Shown: positions 43,711 through 53,158, counted from the first letter of the stretch. The stretch: DNA of 64,000 nucleotides from Alteribacter populi (GCF_002352765.1 NZ_KZ293963.1:394368-458367), one strand, 5' to 3'. The notes: generated from the letters alone by a model not told the origin. Numbers and translations are program-made.

Positions 43711-45000
43711 GTGAAAACAACAATCTCACAAGTAGGAAAACATGTAGAAGAAACGGTTACCATTGGAGCTTGGCTAGCGAACAAACGCTCCAGTGGGAAA
43801 ATTGCTTTTTTACAACTGCGTGACGGCACAGGTTTTATTCAAGGCGTCGTAGTAAAAGCTGAAGCGGGAGAAGAAGTCTTTACACAAGCGAAAGAAATGA
43901 CACAAGAAAGTTCATTGTACGTAACCGGAATCGTTCGTGAAGACGACAGAGCTCCTTCCGGATACGAATTAACGGTAACGGGAGTAGAGGTAATTAATGA
44001 GGCGAAGGACTATCCCATTACACCTAAAGAACATGGAACAGAGTTTTTGATGGATCACCGTCATTTATGGTTGCGATCTAAAAGGCAGCATGCGATTATG
44101 AAAATTCGTAATGAAATTATCCGGGCCACGTATGAATTTTTTCATGAAGAAGGCTTTGTAAAAGTTGACCCACCTATTTTAACTGGAAGCTCTGCTGAAG
44201 GTACGACAAACCTTTTCCATACAAAGTATTTTGATGAAAATGCCTACTTATCACAAAGTGGTCAGCTCTATATGGAAGCTGCTGCAATGGCGCTAGGAAA
44301 AGTATTTTCTTTCGGACCTACATTCCGTGCGGAAAAGTCAAAGACTCGTCGCCACTTGATTGAATTTTGGATGATTGAACCAGAGATGGCTTTCATGGAT
44401 CACGATGATAGTTTGGAAGTACAAGAAAATTATGTAACCCATGTCATTCAATCCGTCCTTAAAAACTGTAAATTAGAGTTAAAAGCGTTAGATCGGGACA
44501 CAAGTAAGCTTGAAAACATTGTGGCACCATTCCCTAGAATCACGTATGATGAGGCTATTGATATGTTGAAAAAAGACGGGCATGAAATCGAATGGGGTGA
44601 AGACTTCGGCGCTCCTCATGAAACAGCCATTGCCGAAAAGTATGATAAGCCGGTTTTCATTACCCACTACCCTGCCGATATAAAAGCCTTTTATATGAAG
44701 CCTGATCCAAATAGAGAAGAAGTTGTACTTTGTGCAGACTTAATAGCACCTGAAGGCTACGGTGAAGTCATCGGTGGTAGTCAACGAATTGATGATGAAG
44801 CTTTACTTAAGGAACGCTATCAAGAACACAATTTATCGGATGAGACCTACAAATGGTATATGGACCTTCGTACTTACGGCTCAGTTCCTCACTCAGGATT
44901 CGGACTTGGTCTAGAAAGAACAGTGGCCTGGATCAGTGGAACAGAGCATGTTCGTGAAACGATCCCATTCCCGCGTTTATTGAACAGGCTCTACCCATAA
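43711..45000 (+). CDS. asnS: asparaginyl-tRNA synthetase
   Basis: Class IIb synthetase. The N-terminal OB fold (VTIGAWLANKRSSGKIAFLQ) binds the anticodon. Catalytic motif 2 is FGPTFRAEKSKTRRHLIEFW and motif 3 is GFGLGLERTVAWISG. The open frame extends upstream to 43600, overlapping the promoter. The GTG at 43711 follows GGAGGGAACGA and gives 429 residues, as in the family. A terminator follows. Confidence 0.95.
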   Translation: MKTTISQVGKHVEETVTIGAWLANKRSSGKIAFLQLRDGTGFIQGVVVKAEAGEEVFTQAKEMTQESSLYVTGIVREDDRAPSGYELTVTGVEVINEAKDYPITPKEHGTEFLMDHRHLWLRSKRQHAIMKIRNEIIRATYEFFHEEGFVKVDPPILTGSSAEGTTNLFHTKYFDENAYLSQSGQLYMEAAAMALGKVFSFGPTFRAEKSKTRRHLIEFWMIEPEMAFMDHDDSLEVQENYVTHVIQSVLKNCKLELKALDRDTSKLENIVAPFPRITYDEAIDMLKKDGHEIEWGEDFGAPHETAIAEKYDKPVFITHYPADIKAFYMKPDPNREEVVLCADLIAPEGYGEVIGGSQRIDDEALLKERYQEHNLSDETYKWYMDLRTYGSVPHSGFGLGLERTVAWISGTEHVRETIPFPRLLNRLYP

Positions 45001-45018
45001 CGTCTCATATATACGAGT

Positions 45019-45045
45019 AAAAGCCCTGATTCGGGGCTTTTTTCT
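45019..45045 (+). terminator. terminator after asnS
   Basis: AAAAGCCC and GGGCTTTT form the stem with a 7-nt loop; TTCTTTCTT follows. Confidence 0.88.
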
Positions 45046-45173
45046 TTCTTAAGCGCTGTTAAGATACGTTAGTTTTGTTGCTCTATAAGCAACAAACCAA
45101 TCTTTAAAAAAGTACTTTATTAATAACCAGTTCATTAGAAGTTGGATGATATAATAGGATGGAGGTGGATCAA

Positions 45174-45893
45174 ATGAACAATGAATTATCTGTACAGTTA
45201 ATAATGAATAACCCATTATCTTTACCTGCTATCCTAGTGGAGTATTATGCAAAAATTGGCATTTCCGAACAGGAGATGATGCTTTTAATTCATGTAAAAC
45301 ACTTTGCTCAACAAGGTGATGCCTTTCCAACACCGACAGCCATTAGTGAAAAAATGAGTATAGATGCGTCCGAAACCGCACATTTACTACGTGAACTAGT
45401 GCGAAAAGGATTACTTGGAATCGAAGAAGATCGCGATACTAACGGACGACTCGAAGAAAAATATTCGTTAGAGCCATTATATAAAAAAATTATCCGAAAA
45501 ATAGAGGAAGAACAACTAATAAATAAAGAACAAACAATAAATGAAGAAGAAGGTCGAATTTTTAAACGATTTGAGGAGGAGTTTTCCCGCCCGCTTTCCC
45601 CGATGGAGATTGAAATGATTTCGATGTGGATGGATGAAGATCGTCATCCACCGATTTTAATTGAAGCAGCCTTAAGAGAATCGGTCGTATCAAGCAAGTT
45701 GAATTTTCGCTATATTGATCGAATTCTTTTTGAATGGAAGAAAAATGGTATCGAAACTGTACAGCAAGCGCGAGAATATGGAGAAAAAATCCGTCGCCAC
45801 CGTCCTGCTTCAGCTTCTAAAAGCAGTGGAAATGACGGTCATAAAAGCAGTCAGCGTAGACATCCCACATTTAACTGGCTGGAAAATGATTAG
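45174..45893 (+). CDS. dnaD: DNA replication initiation protein DnaD
   Basis: Primosomal protein acting with DnaB and DnaI to load the helicase. An N-terminal winged-helix domain (LLIHVKHFAQQGDAFPTP; AISEKMSIDASETAHLLREL) precedes the C-terminal DnaD domain with RPLSPMEIEMISMWMDED and NFRYIDRILFEWKKNGI (the YxxxIxxxW element). The tail is basic and probably disordered. The frame starts at 45159, but GGAGGT (45161-45166) sets the ATG at 45174 (239 residues). Confidence 0.94.
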   Translation: MNNELSVQLIMNNPLSLPAILVEYYAKIGISEQEMMLLIHVKHFAQQGDAFPTPTAISEKMSIDASETAHLLRELVRKGLLGIEEDRDTNGRLEEKYSLEPLYKKIIRKIEEEQLINKEQTINEEEGRIFKRFEEEFSRPLSPMEIEMISMWMDEDRHPPILIEAALRESVVSSKLNFRYIDRILFEWKKNGIETVQQAREYGEKIRRHRPASASKSSGNDGHKSSQRRHPTFNWLEND

Positions 45894-45908
45894 TAAAGGA
45901 GGAAACAG

Positions 45909-46568
45909 ATGCTCACAATTGGTCAAATAGAAGAAGTTTTGCAAACGATGGGGGACATGTTTCCTGATGCTGAATGTGAATTAACTCATTCTAACCCATT
46001 TGAACTAACGATCGCCGTCGTACTTTCTGCTCAAGCTACAGATGCGCTTGTTAATAAAGTAACGCCGGGTTTATTTACTAAATATAAAGAACCTGAAGAT
46101 TATATTCAAGTCCCTCTTGAAGAGTTAGAGCATGACATTCGTTCTATCGGGCTCTATCGCAGTAAAGCGAAAAATATAAAAAAACTTTGCCAGTCGCTAG
46201 TAGAAAATTATAATGGGGAAATCCCTAATGAGCAAGACGAGCTTGTCAAATTAGCAGGAGTAGGCAGGAAAACGGCTAATGTTGTAGCGTCAGTAGCCTT
46301 TCATGAGCCTGCTATTGCTGTCGATACCCATGTAGAGCGAGTAAGTAAACGACTAGGAATATGCAGATGGAAAGATAGTGTTCTTGAAGTGGAAAAAACA
46401 TTAATGCGGAAAGTTCCGATTGAAGAGTGGTCTGTTACCCATCACCGGATGATTTTTTTCGGGAGGTACCATTGTAAATCTCAATCCCCTCAATGCCCTG
46501 AATGTCCTTTGCTGCACTTATGCAGAGAAGGGAAAAAAAGAATGAAAAAACGCGGGATTGAGCTGTGA
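45909..46568 (+). CDS. nth: endonuclease III
   Basis: DNA glycosylase/AP lyase removing oxidised pyrimidines. The helix-hairpin-helix and catalytic lysine lie in LAGVGRKTANVVASVAF, the catalytic aspartate in AVDTHVERVSKRLG, and the 4Fe-4S ligands in a C-x6-C-x2-C-x5-C loop (CKSQSPQCPECPLLHLC). It has 219 residues. It lies in the conserved dnaD-nth-ypoC string and overlaps ypoC by 4 nt. Confidence 0.96.
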   Translation: MLTIGQIEEVLQTMGDMFPDAECELTHSNPFELTIAVVLSAQATDALVNKVTPGLFTKYKEPEDYIQVPLEELEHDIRSIGLYRSKAKNIKKLCQSLVENYNGEIPNEQDELVKLAGVGRKTANVVASVAFHEPAIAVDTHVERVSKRLGICRWKDSVLEVEKTLMRKVPIEEWSVTHHRMIFFGRYHCKSQSPQCPECPLLHLCREGKKRMKKRGIEL

Positions 46569-47059
46569 AAAGGCGCGAAACAGTACCGAGTGAGATGATT
46601 CGTCCACCCTTTTTTATGAAAGAAGGGGGGACAATTTCCAGTGATAACTGCATATTTCAAGAGGATATCCTATATCAAAATGGGTTTGGGACTGAAGGAG
46701 ATTATCCGTGGCAAGAGCCAAGGACAGCTGTTGCTACCCTATATAAAAATTGGAAAGAAGTTGGCGAACCACAAATTACTTCATGCTTTAAAGAACGAAA
46801 CCGAGAAAAAGCGAGACCTAAAATGATATGCTATTTAGCATGTTTTATTCAGGCGATGACTTGGGCGGAAGGAAGGCCAGTTTTATCATTAAAAAACATT
46901 GAAATGGATGTAGCTTCAACACCTTATGCCCCGATGAATAGTAAAGAGCGACTTTCATTTATTTTGGAAACAATAGATCATCATCAATCATTTATAGCGT
47001 TACAGCAGCTTTTTGACGAGGCAAATAAGAAATGGGCAGTGTACTTTATGAAAAGTTGA
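46565..47059 (+). CDS. ypoC: YpoC family protein
   Basis: A 164-residue protein with a GTG start overlapping the nth stop. The central part IQAMTWAEGRPVLSLKNIEM and the C-terminal helices match the position and size of B. subtilis ypoC. No membrane segment or catalytic motif was recognised. A bidirectional terminator separates it from ponA on the other strand. Confidence 0.78.
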   Translation: MKRRETVPSEMIRPPFFMKEGGTISSDNCIFQEDILYQNGFGTEGDYPWQEPRTAVATLYKNWKEVGEPQITSCFKERNREKARPKMICYLACFIQAMTWAEGRPVLSLKNIEMDVASTPYAPMNSKERLSFILETIDHHQSFIALQQLFDEANKKWAVYFMKS

Positions 47060-47143
47060 CTGAGTTACTAACAGATTCTCCACTCCTCGGCTACATGTAC
47101 TCTTATCAATAGAGCAAATACTGCCAATATACTATGTAAAACA

Positions 47144-47175
47144 AAGAAGAGCACCAAGTAAAAGGTGCTCTTCTT
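47144..47175. terminator. bidirectional terminator between ypoC and ponA
   Basis: A perfect 12-bp stem (47144-47155 with 47164-47175) with an 8-nt loop has T-rich sequence on both exits. Confidence 0.88.
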
Positions 47176-47185
47176 AATGTTTTAT

Positions 47186-49873
47186 TTATTGTTCAGGCTC
47201 TTGCTCTGTATCATCTATTTCATCTTCATCACCAGAGTCACCATCCGTATCCTCATCATCTTCATCTTCATCGTCTCCATTGTCCTCTTCACCGTTCTCT
47301 TGTTGATCTTCTTCGTCCTCATCATCAGGTGGTCCGGCATGGTTAGGTGGATTGGCATGATCAGGAGGCCCGTTTCCTTGTCCAGGACCTTCATTACCTT
47401 CATCACCCTCATCTAACTCAGCCTCATCCTCTTCAAAAATTTCATCCGGGATGTCTTCGTCAACGAGATCATCTTCTTCAGGGACTGTAATGTCAACGGT
47501 TCCTGGGTCACTAGCTAGATCTTCATCCTGATCTGAGATAGCTGTAACACGAATCGTATACGTTTCGCCGTATTCAGGGTTGTTTAGCATGTATTCCCTG
47601 TCATTTGTAATCGTAATCGTTTCAAAATCTCCCTCTGGTCCTTGAATTTCAAGTTGGAAACTGAATTCATCAACTAAGTCGTCATCAAAGCTCCAACTTG
47701 TATAGATCGCATGTTCATCTTCATTGTATTCTGCTGTAACGTCAGGTGCAGGTAAATCATCAGCTTCGATTTCATATTCATCTGAGACGCTTGATGGTTC
47801 TGTTCCTTTTACGAAGTATTCATACGTTATTTCACTTTCAGGGGTGAAATCACTTGGTAAAAGACCTGTGCCTTTTTCAACACCAACTCTTACAACTGAA
47901 TCCGGTTGTTGGAAATCAGACGTTTCCACACCTTCATGAGCGTGGCTCATCACTTCGCGGAATAAGTGTCGGGCAATAAGGTTCGATCCGTTGTCATTTC
48001 GAATGACACCATCAGAAGGGGAGTTATACCCGGCCCATACAGCCGCCGTATACTCTGTTGTGTACCCTGCAAACCAAGAGTCGCGAACTGCACCGACCCC
48101 TTCAGGTATGCTATACTCTTGCCGGTCTTCTGATGTAAAGTTTGATGAACCTGTTTTTCCGGCAACCGGTAAGCCAGATATCGCTGCTTGTTGTCCGGTT
48201 CCTTGTTGTACAACGGTTTTTAGCATGTCAGAAATCATAAAAGCAGTGTAATCTTCCATCACCTTTTCAGAATCAGGAGCTAAATTAATTGTTCTTCCGT
48301 CAGTATATTCAATGCGCTGAACGGTGTGAGGTCGGTTAAATTCGCCTCCGTTAGCAAATGCACCGTAGGCACCAGCCATTTGAAATGATGAGAGACCGTT
48401 GCTAAAACCGCCAAGTGAATAGGTTTCTCCCATTGAATCTAGTGGAAGCCCTAAGGACTCACCAAAAGCTTTTGATCTTTCTTGTCCTACTTCATGAAAT
48501 GCCTTAACTGCAGGAACATTGAGTGATTGCTGAAGCGCATAACGCATCGAAACATCACCGTGATATTGTCGGTTAGCGTTACGAATCACTTGGTCTATCG
48601 TGTTGTATTTGTATTCTTCATCACGAATTTGATGGTAGGTCGACCATTTAAAATGCTCAATAGCCGGGCCATAATCCAAAATTGGTTTGATGGCCGAGCC
48701 TGGCTGACGGCGTGGCTGTGTTGCCCAGTTCCAACTGCGGACACCTTCTGCAGGCTGTCGTTTCCCTCCAATAGCGGTTACTTGCCCTGTAGACGAATCC
48801 ATTAGTGTAATTCCAGCTTGGACTTGATCATCAGGGAAGTTAATGTAATTATTTGTTTGCATCACTTCTTCTACATGCTCTTGAGCATTTTGATCCAAGT
48901 TTGTATAGATTTTCATACCTGAAGTATAAATGTCGCTTGCTTCAACGCCATCAATCGATTCGACTTCAGTTAGCACACGATCAAGATAGGCTTGATAAGG
49001 GTAAGCTTCTTTATCGCTTTCCTCCAACTGATCCTCAACTGGAATATTCCGTGCTTCTTCAGCTTCCTCAGCGGTAATTTTCCCGTACTTCTCCATTTGG
49101 CTGAGAACGACATTACGTCTTTGTTCTGCCAGTTCCGGGTTATTAAATGGATTATACGCATTCGGACGCTGTGGGATCCCTGCAAGCAATGCCGCATCCG
49201 CAATCGTAAGCTCATCTAAGTCTTTATTGAAATAAAATTCAGCTCCTTCAACAATTCCATAGCGGTTTCCAGACATTAAAATGACATTTAAATACATTTC
49301 TAAGATTTGATCTTTTGTAAACTTTTGCTCTAAACGAACAGCTAAATATTGTTCCTGAATTTTTCGTGTAATCTTTTTATCAAAATCAAAGAATAGGTTC
49401 TTTACGACTTGTTGCGTGATCGTACTGGCGCCTTCAGCTCCGAACCCTCCAGTAACATTGGCGATAACTGCACCGCCGATTCGTCTTACATCAAGGCCGA
49501 AGTGATCATAAAATCGGATATCTTCAACGGCAATAATCGCGTCTTTCATAACATCGGGAACATCTTCAATATCGACAAGGCGCCGATTTTCTGACCCTGA
49601 AAGTGTCGTAACTAATTCTCCATCTATATCATAAATTTCCGGATTGTTGCTCATAATGAGTTTTTCTTCATCTAATGACGGGGCTCCGGCAATGATTGCA
49701 ATGGCGGTAATCCCACCGGCAGCCATCATTACTAAGAATATGACTGTAAGGGCTGTGAGGATTTTTTTCCCTCTCGACTTTCCAGAACCTGTCCCTTTAT
49801 TTTTTTTCGATTGTTTAGGTGTTTGTTGCTTTGCTTTTTTACGTTCTTGTCTTGTACGGTATTCATCTGACAT
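47186..49873 (-). CDS. ponA: class A penicillin-binding protein 1 with fibronectin-like domain and acidic tail
   Basis: Bifunctional peptidoglycan synthase, 895 residues. A short basic cytoplasmic tail and one membrane helix (~38-63) precede the glycosyltransferase domain, which has catalytic Glu117 in AVEDIRFYDH and GASTITQQVVKNL. The transpeptidase has SxxK at 393-396 (GSAIKP), SLN at 450-452 and KTG at 573-575. After ~700 a fibronectin III-like domain is followed by ~110 residues dominated by Asp and Glu, with a Pro/Gly/Asn patch (GPPDHANPPNHAGPPDD). The tail lies outside the membrane. Downstream of recU in one reverse-strand operon, as in B. subtilis. Confidence 0.95.
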   Translation of the reverse strand: MSDEYRTRQERKKAKQQTPKQSKKNKGTGSGKSRGKKILTALTVIFLVMMAAGGITAIAIIAGAPSLDEEKLIMSNNPEIYDIDGELVTTLSGSENRRLVDIEDVPDVMKDAIIAVEDIRFYDHFGLDVRRIGGAVIANVTGGFGAEGASTITQQVVKNLFFDFDKKITRKIQEQYLAVRLEQKFTKDQILEMYLNVILMSGNRYGIVEGAEFYFNKDLDELTIADAALLAGIPQRPNAYNPFNNPELAEQRRNVVLSQMEKYGKITAEEAEEARNIPVEDQLEESDKEAYPYQAYLDRVLTEVESIDGVEASDIYTSGMKIYTNLDQNAQEHVEEVMQTNNYINFPDDQVQAGITLMDSSTGQVTAIGGKRQPAEGVRSWNWATQPRRQPGSAIKPILDYGPAIEHFKWSTYHQIRDEEYKYNTIDQVIRNANRQYHGDVSMRYALQQSLNVPAVKAFHEVGQERSKAFGESLGLPLDSMGETYSLGGFSNGLSSFQMAGAYGAFANGGEFNRPHTVQRIEYTDGRTINLAPDSEKVMEDYTAFMISDMLKTVVQQGTGQQAAISGLPVAGKTGSSNFTSEDRQEYSIPEGVGAVRDSWFAGYTTEYTAAVWAGYNSPSDGVIRNDNGSNLIARHLFREVMSHAHEGVETSDFQQPDSVVRVGVEKGTGLLPSDFTPESEITYEYFVKGTEPSSVSDEYEIEADDLPAPDVTAEYNEDEHAIYTSWSFDDDLVDEFSFQLEIQGPEGDFETITITNDREYMLNNPEYGETYTIRVTAISDQDEDLASDPGTVDITVPEEDDLVDEDIPDEIFEEDEAELDEGDEGNEGPGQGNGPPDHANPPNHAGPPDDEDEEDQQENGEEDNGDDEDEDDEDTDGDSGDEDEIDDTEQEPEQ

Positions 49874-49933
49874 AGTGCATCTTTCCTTTCATGCAACTGA
49901 TGTTGCTTTCACTGTTTAAGAGTGAACACTTTC

Positions 49934-50533
49934 TTATAGTAGTGTTTTAAGAATAGATAAGTAATCAATTCTCGGCTGGAAACTAAGCGGGATGAGATGA
50001 CCATAAGTTTCGATATCTTTTTTTCGAATGGATTTACGTTCTTGATCTCGTTCATCGTAAAAGCGGATTAAATGTTCTGCTTCTAAAAAATATACTTCAT
50101 CGGTTAGTGTAAAGCGTAACAATGCAAAGGCAAAGCCTCCTTGTTCGAGAACACGTTTCATATGATCAATTTGGTGATCATGGAAGTTCTTAAATGGAAA
50201 CGAGGTTTTATTTTTTGTTTCTTTCGCCTCGAAGTCAATGTATTTACCCTCATAAACACCATTGTAATCTGTAGTAGAGGGTTTTTGAAAATAAGCTTCC
50301 GTTACCACTGCAGCACTACGAGAAGGATAATGAACATTAACAATTTGAAGCGGTGTCGGTTTTTTATGAATGACCGCAATATTATGAGCGAGATAATATT
50401 CGTTTGTTGTATTAATGTCTTCTTCTAAAGTCATCCCACGATTACTGAACCGTGCATCCTTTTTGACGTCTTTTTGTTTGTTTACGTTTCGGTTTGGCGT
50501 AAATTTTTTTCCGTTTGGATAGCGGAAGGCCAC
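49934..50533 (-). CDS. recU: Holliday junction resolvase RecU
   Basis: Resolves four-way junctions in recombination and chromosome segregation. FRYPNGKKF, SNRGMTLEEDIN and the nuclease core DYNGVYEGKYIDFEAKETKN are family hallmarks, as is FHDHQIDHM. The frame begins upstream at 50584. The GTG at 50533, preceded by AAAGGGAG, gives the family start MAFRYPNGKK and 199 residues. It is co-transcribed with ponA, 60 nt downstream, and divergent from yppC. Confidence 0.93.
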   Translation of the reverse strand: MAFRYPNGKKFTPNRNVNKQKDVKKDARFSNRGMTLEEDINTTNEYYLAHNIAVIHKKPTPLQIVNVHYPSRSAAVVTEAYFQKPSTTDYNGVYEGKYIDFEAKETKNKTSFPFKNFHDHQIDHMKRVLEQGGFAFALLRFTLTDEVYFLEAEHLIRFYDERDQERKSIRKKDIETYGHLIPLSFQPRIDYLSILKTLL

Positions 50534-50662
50534 ATCCGTCACTCCCTTTCCATGAAGGTACGAACCATCAATATATATTACCATAATTAAAAGAAGAGAC
50601 CATAGTCTTTATGACTATTTTTAGCTCATCCCAGCCATATTAAAAAGGGAGGGTGAACAGCT

Positions 50663-51667
50663 ATGAACAAAAATGAACAGCGTATCATTGAAAAGGTGAA
50701 AGCTGAAATAGCTAAAGGTAACCTTGATAATATTTCACGTACTGTATTTTATCACCAATACAACATAAGAAACCCTGAAATAAAATGGTCCTATCTTGCT
50801 GGTTACGTGTCAAGAAATGCGGGATGGGCAATGACAGATCTATGCAGTAAACCATATCAGCAATTATTAAACGGTTCTTTACGTAAGCGATTATTTATGG
50901 CCTATGAACGAGCCAATTGGCTCATTTTTTCTGATGCTTTTCCACAATTGTTGATTTATGAACAGTCAAAACGGGATGGAGAGCCATACTTTCATTTACT
51001 TTCCCATTTTGGCGTTAGTCAATGGATTGTAAAAAAATGGTGTGAATTTTGGAGAAAAAAAAATGAAGAAAAACTGTTAGTTGCTCAAATTGTCAATGAA
51101 CAGGCAATCATTCAAAAGCCGGTGATTGACCAGGCATTTTACCGGAAGTATGTGTTTAAAACGAGTGCCTTTAAATGGCAGGATCGACTGCACTTTAGTA
51201 CTGTATTATTTCCTACAAAAGAAGGTCAGATTTTTGGCTGCTCAGTACATAACTTCACCCAAATTGAAAAGCGTGTCGAGCTTGGGAGAAAGTTAGCTTG
51301 GATTTTGTTTCATGCACCTGAAAGAGAAGCCTTGCGTCAGTTCCATGAATCGGTTGTTCATAGTGGCTCTCGTCATGATTATCAACAATTTTCAGCTAGA
51401 AGATACCCTAAAACACCGATTTTGCGATGGGCTTTTCCAGTGGTTCGCCACAACCGGGAGTATGATGATGATTGGGTAGATTACCTGGGATTTAACCCTA
51501 ATCGCCTCGTAGTACCACTGGAACTAGTGAAGAAGTACAATTTAACAGATTGGTACGAAGGGAAGGTTAATCAGCTGCAAATGGCTGCAATAGTAGAAAG
51601 GTTTTATAATTGGGTATCAGATCGTACTTTTAATAAGAAGGAAAGTCGTCTAAGGAAAACAAAATAA
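50663..51667 (+). CDS. yppC: YppC-like protein (DUF2515 type)
   Basis: A 334-residue protein without signal or membrane segment. Characteristic stretches are NISRTVFYHQYN, LAGYVSRNAGWAMTD and a C-terminal YNLTDWYEGKVNQLQMAAIV. Located divergently from recU, as yppC is in B. subtilis. AGGGAGG precedes the ATG. The biochemical role is unknown. Confidence 0.8.
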   Translation: MNKNEQRIIEKVKAEIAKGNLDNISRTVFYHQYNIRNPEIKWSYLAGYVSRNAGWAMTDLCSKPYQQLLNGSLRKRLFMAYERANWLIFSDAFPQLLIYEQSKRDGEPYFHLLSHFGVSQWIVKKWCEFWRKKNEEKLLVAQIVNEQAIIQKPVIDQAFYRKYVFKTSAFKWQDRLHFSTVLFPTKEGQIFGCSVHNFTQIEKRVELGRKLAWILFHAPEREALRQFHESVVHSGSRHDYQQFSARRYPKTPILRWAFPVVRHNREYDDDWVDYLGFNPNRLVVPLELVKKYNLTDWYEGKVNQLQMAAIVERFYNWVSDRTFNKKESRLRKTK

Positions 51668-51753
51668 TAAATTGTGTTTTTTCTTGGGAAAAAGCGTTAT
51701 ATCTAATGCTCGAAAACAACAAAGATAACCATGCCGTGAGAGAAGACGAATTC

Positions 51754-51780
51754 AAAAGGTGCCGTCATTCGGCACCTTTT
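51754..51780. terminator. terminator between yppC and a reverse-strand small gene
   Basis: A perfect 11-bp stem AAAAGGTGCCG (51754-51764) with CGGCACCTTTT (51770-51780) and loop TCATT. The A/T ends could serve both strands. Confidence 0.82.
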
Positions 51781-51788
51781 GATTGGAA

Positions 51789-51917
51789 TTAAGTAGAAGG
51801 TTGGTTTGGCCCCTCTGTTTTTTTGTCACCGTAACCGGCTTTTGAATTTTGTACCTGGCGATTTTTAGCTTCTTGTTTTGCTTGTGCTGGATTTTGTGGA
51901 TTACGTTTTTGTTTCAT
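51789..51917 (-). CDS. small basic Gln/Asn-rich protein, 42 residues
   Basis: Reverse-strand frame with AAAGGAG 7 nt before the second of two adjacent ATGs (51917). It encodes MKQKRNPQNPAQAKQEAKNR and then VQNSKAGYGDKKTEGPNQPS. Composition (Gln, Asn, Lys, Ala; no Cys or Trp) and the AQxxKQ...AGxG spacing recall small acid-soluble spore proteins of the gamma type, without a firm match. It faces the terminator at 51754. Probably a real gene, identity uncertain. Confidence 0.6.
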   Translation of the reverse strand: MKQKRNPQNPAQAKQEAKNRQVQNSKAGYGDKKTEGPNQPST

Positions 51918-52175
51918 CATTTTCTCCTTTCTTATAGGGATGCTCAAAAGGTAAAAGAAGTTGTCGAATTGCTCTCCTTACTGACCGCTATTTTGAACAT
52001 CTATTTTTTTACACTCTTTAGTTTGTGATTTTCCGTCGAATTCATGTGTTTTTCCTGACTAATCATCTATTGTTCACTTTCTTTGCCGAATCACTTCTAG
52101 TTTTGTCAAGGGTAGAGGAAGTTACAAATGAAAGAGAGAATGTATGTAGCAAACGAAAGCAAGGGGGAATCACGA

Positions 52176-52709
52176 ATGGCAACAGCTTTCAAAACAAAAT
52201 CGGTCGCAGAGAGACTTGGTGTTAACCCGACGACGGTTCAAAGGTGGATAAAATATTTTAAACTTGATTGTGAGATGAACGAGCTTGGTCATTACGTGTT
52301 GACAGAAGATACCGTACACACGTTGCAGGTTATTCATAAACAATTAAGTGAAGGAAAAAAACTAAAAGACGTAAAACTAGGTGGAACTAAAGAGCCAATC
52401 AGGGATAAAGAGATGGTAGCAAGTCATGTATTTAATGATCGTTTTGGGCAAATTCTCCTTCATGTAGATCAACTAGAAAAGAAGTTATCTGAAAAAGCCG
52501 ATGAAGTGGTCGAGTATCAGATGCTTCAACATCGTCAGGAAATTGATGACCTTGCAGATTTATTGAAGAAAGTCGATAAACGTCTACAAAGCTTGGAACA
52601 TTCTATTTCTGAAAAAGAAAATCAAGTCGTTTATTTAAATAACCATAAAAAACCTAAAGGCCCGAAGAAAAAAATGTTCTCTAATATTTTTTCTTTTATT
52701 CTAAAATAA
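52176..52709 (+). CDS. racA: RacA-like chromosome-anchoring protein
   Basis: About 177 residues. A MerR-like helix-turn-helix (SVAERLGVNPTTVQRWIKYF, then ELGHYVLTEDTV) is followed by a long coiled coil (LHVDQLEKKLSEKADEVVEY ...) and a basic C-terminus. This is the layout of RacA, which binds DNA near the origin and tethers it to the pole through DivIVA during sporulation. AAGGGGGAA is 7 nt before the ATG at 52176; the frame opens at 52128. B. subtilis racA is located elsewhere, so orthology is likely but unproven. Confidence 0.78.
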   Translation: MATAFKTKSVAERLGVNPTTVQRWIKYFKLDCEMNELGHYVLTEDTVHTLQVIHKQLSEGKKLKDVKLGGTKEPIRDKEMVASHVFNDRFGQILLHVDQLEKKLSEKADEVVEYQMLQHRQEIDDLADLLKKVDKRLQSLEHSISEKENQVVYLNNHKKPKGPKKKMFSNIFSFILK

Positions 52710-52765
52710 TGGTATGTTTTCCCTTTCTTATTCACTTCTGATAGGATAGAGAGGGAGGTGAAAGG

Positions 52766-53137
52766 ATGACAACAGAGGTTCACAAACTAGAAGTATTAAC
52801 TGACCGCTTACTTGTTTTAAACAATGAGGCTTTCAACCATTTTGAGAATTATGCTAAACAAAAACAAAACGCAGATTTCGCAACTTACGTAAAGCCTTTC
52901 GCTGATGATGTAAAAGAAGCTAGTGATCAATGGTTACCTTTGGCATCGGTTTTTGTTATTAAAACCAAGCCCAAATATCTTCACGATAAGCAAATTCAGA
53001 CGGCACATGAAAATTTGACAATTTCTTCTGTTACTTGCTTTCAAGCAGATACAAAAAAGAAAAGGTTCGTTGAGATGAATAAGTCTGTTCGATATACATT
53101 AGAATTGCTCAAAGAGGCGATTGAGAAAAACCAATGA
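52766..53137 (+). CDS. yppE: YppE family protein (DUF1798 type)
   Basis: A 123-residue all-helical protein: EVHKLEVLTDRLLVLNNEAF, then VKPFADDVKEASDQWLP and NKSVRYTLELLKEAI. No membrane segment. It matches YppE in size and neighbourhood (yppC-yppE region downstream of recU). GGGAGGTGAAAGG precedes the ATG. Its end overlaps the terminator. Function unknown. Confidence 0.78.
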   Translation: MTTEVHKLEVLTDRLLVLNNEAFNHFENYAKQKQNADFATYVKPFADDVKEASDQWLPLASVFVIKTKPKYLHDKQIQTAHENLTISSVTCFQADTKKKRFVEMNKSVRYTLELLKEAIEKNQ

Positions 53138-53158
53138 CCGGTTTGTCATTGGTTTTTT
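53126..53158 (+). terminator. terminator overlapping the end of yppE
   Basis: A perfect 13-bp stem (53126-53138 with 53145-53157) with a 6-nt loop and T tail. The 5' arm covers the last codons and stop of yppE. Confidence 0.9.
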
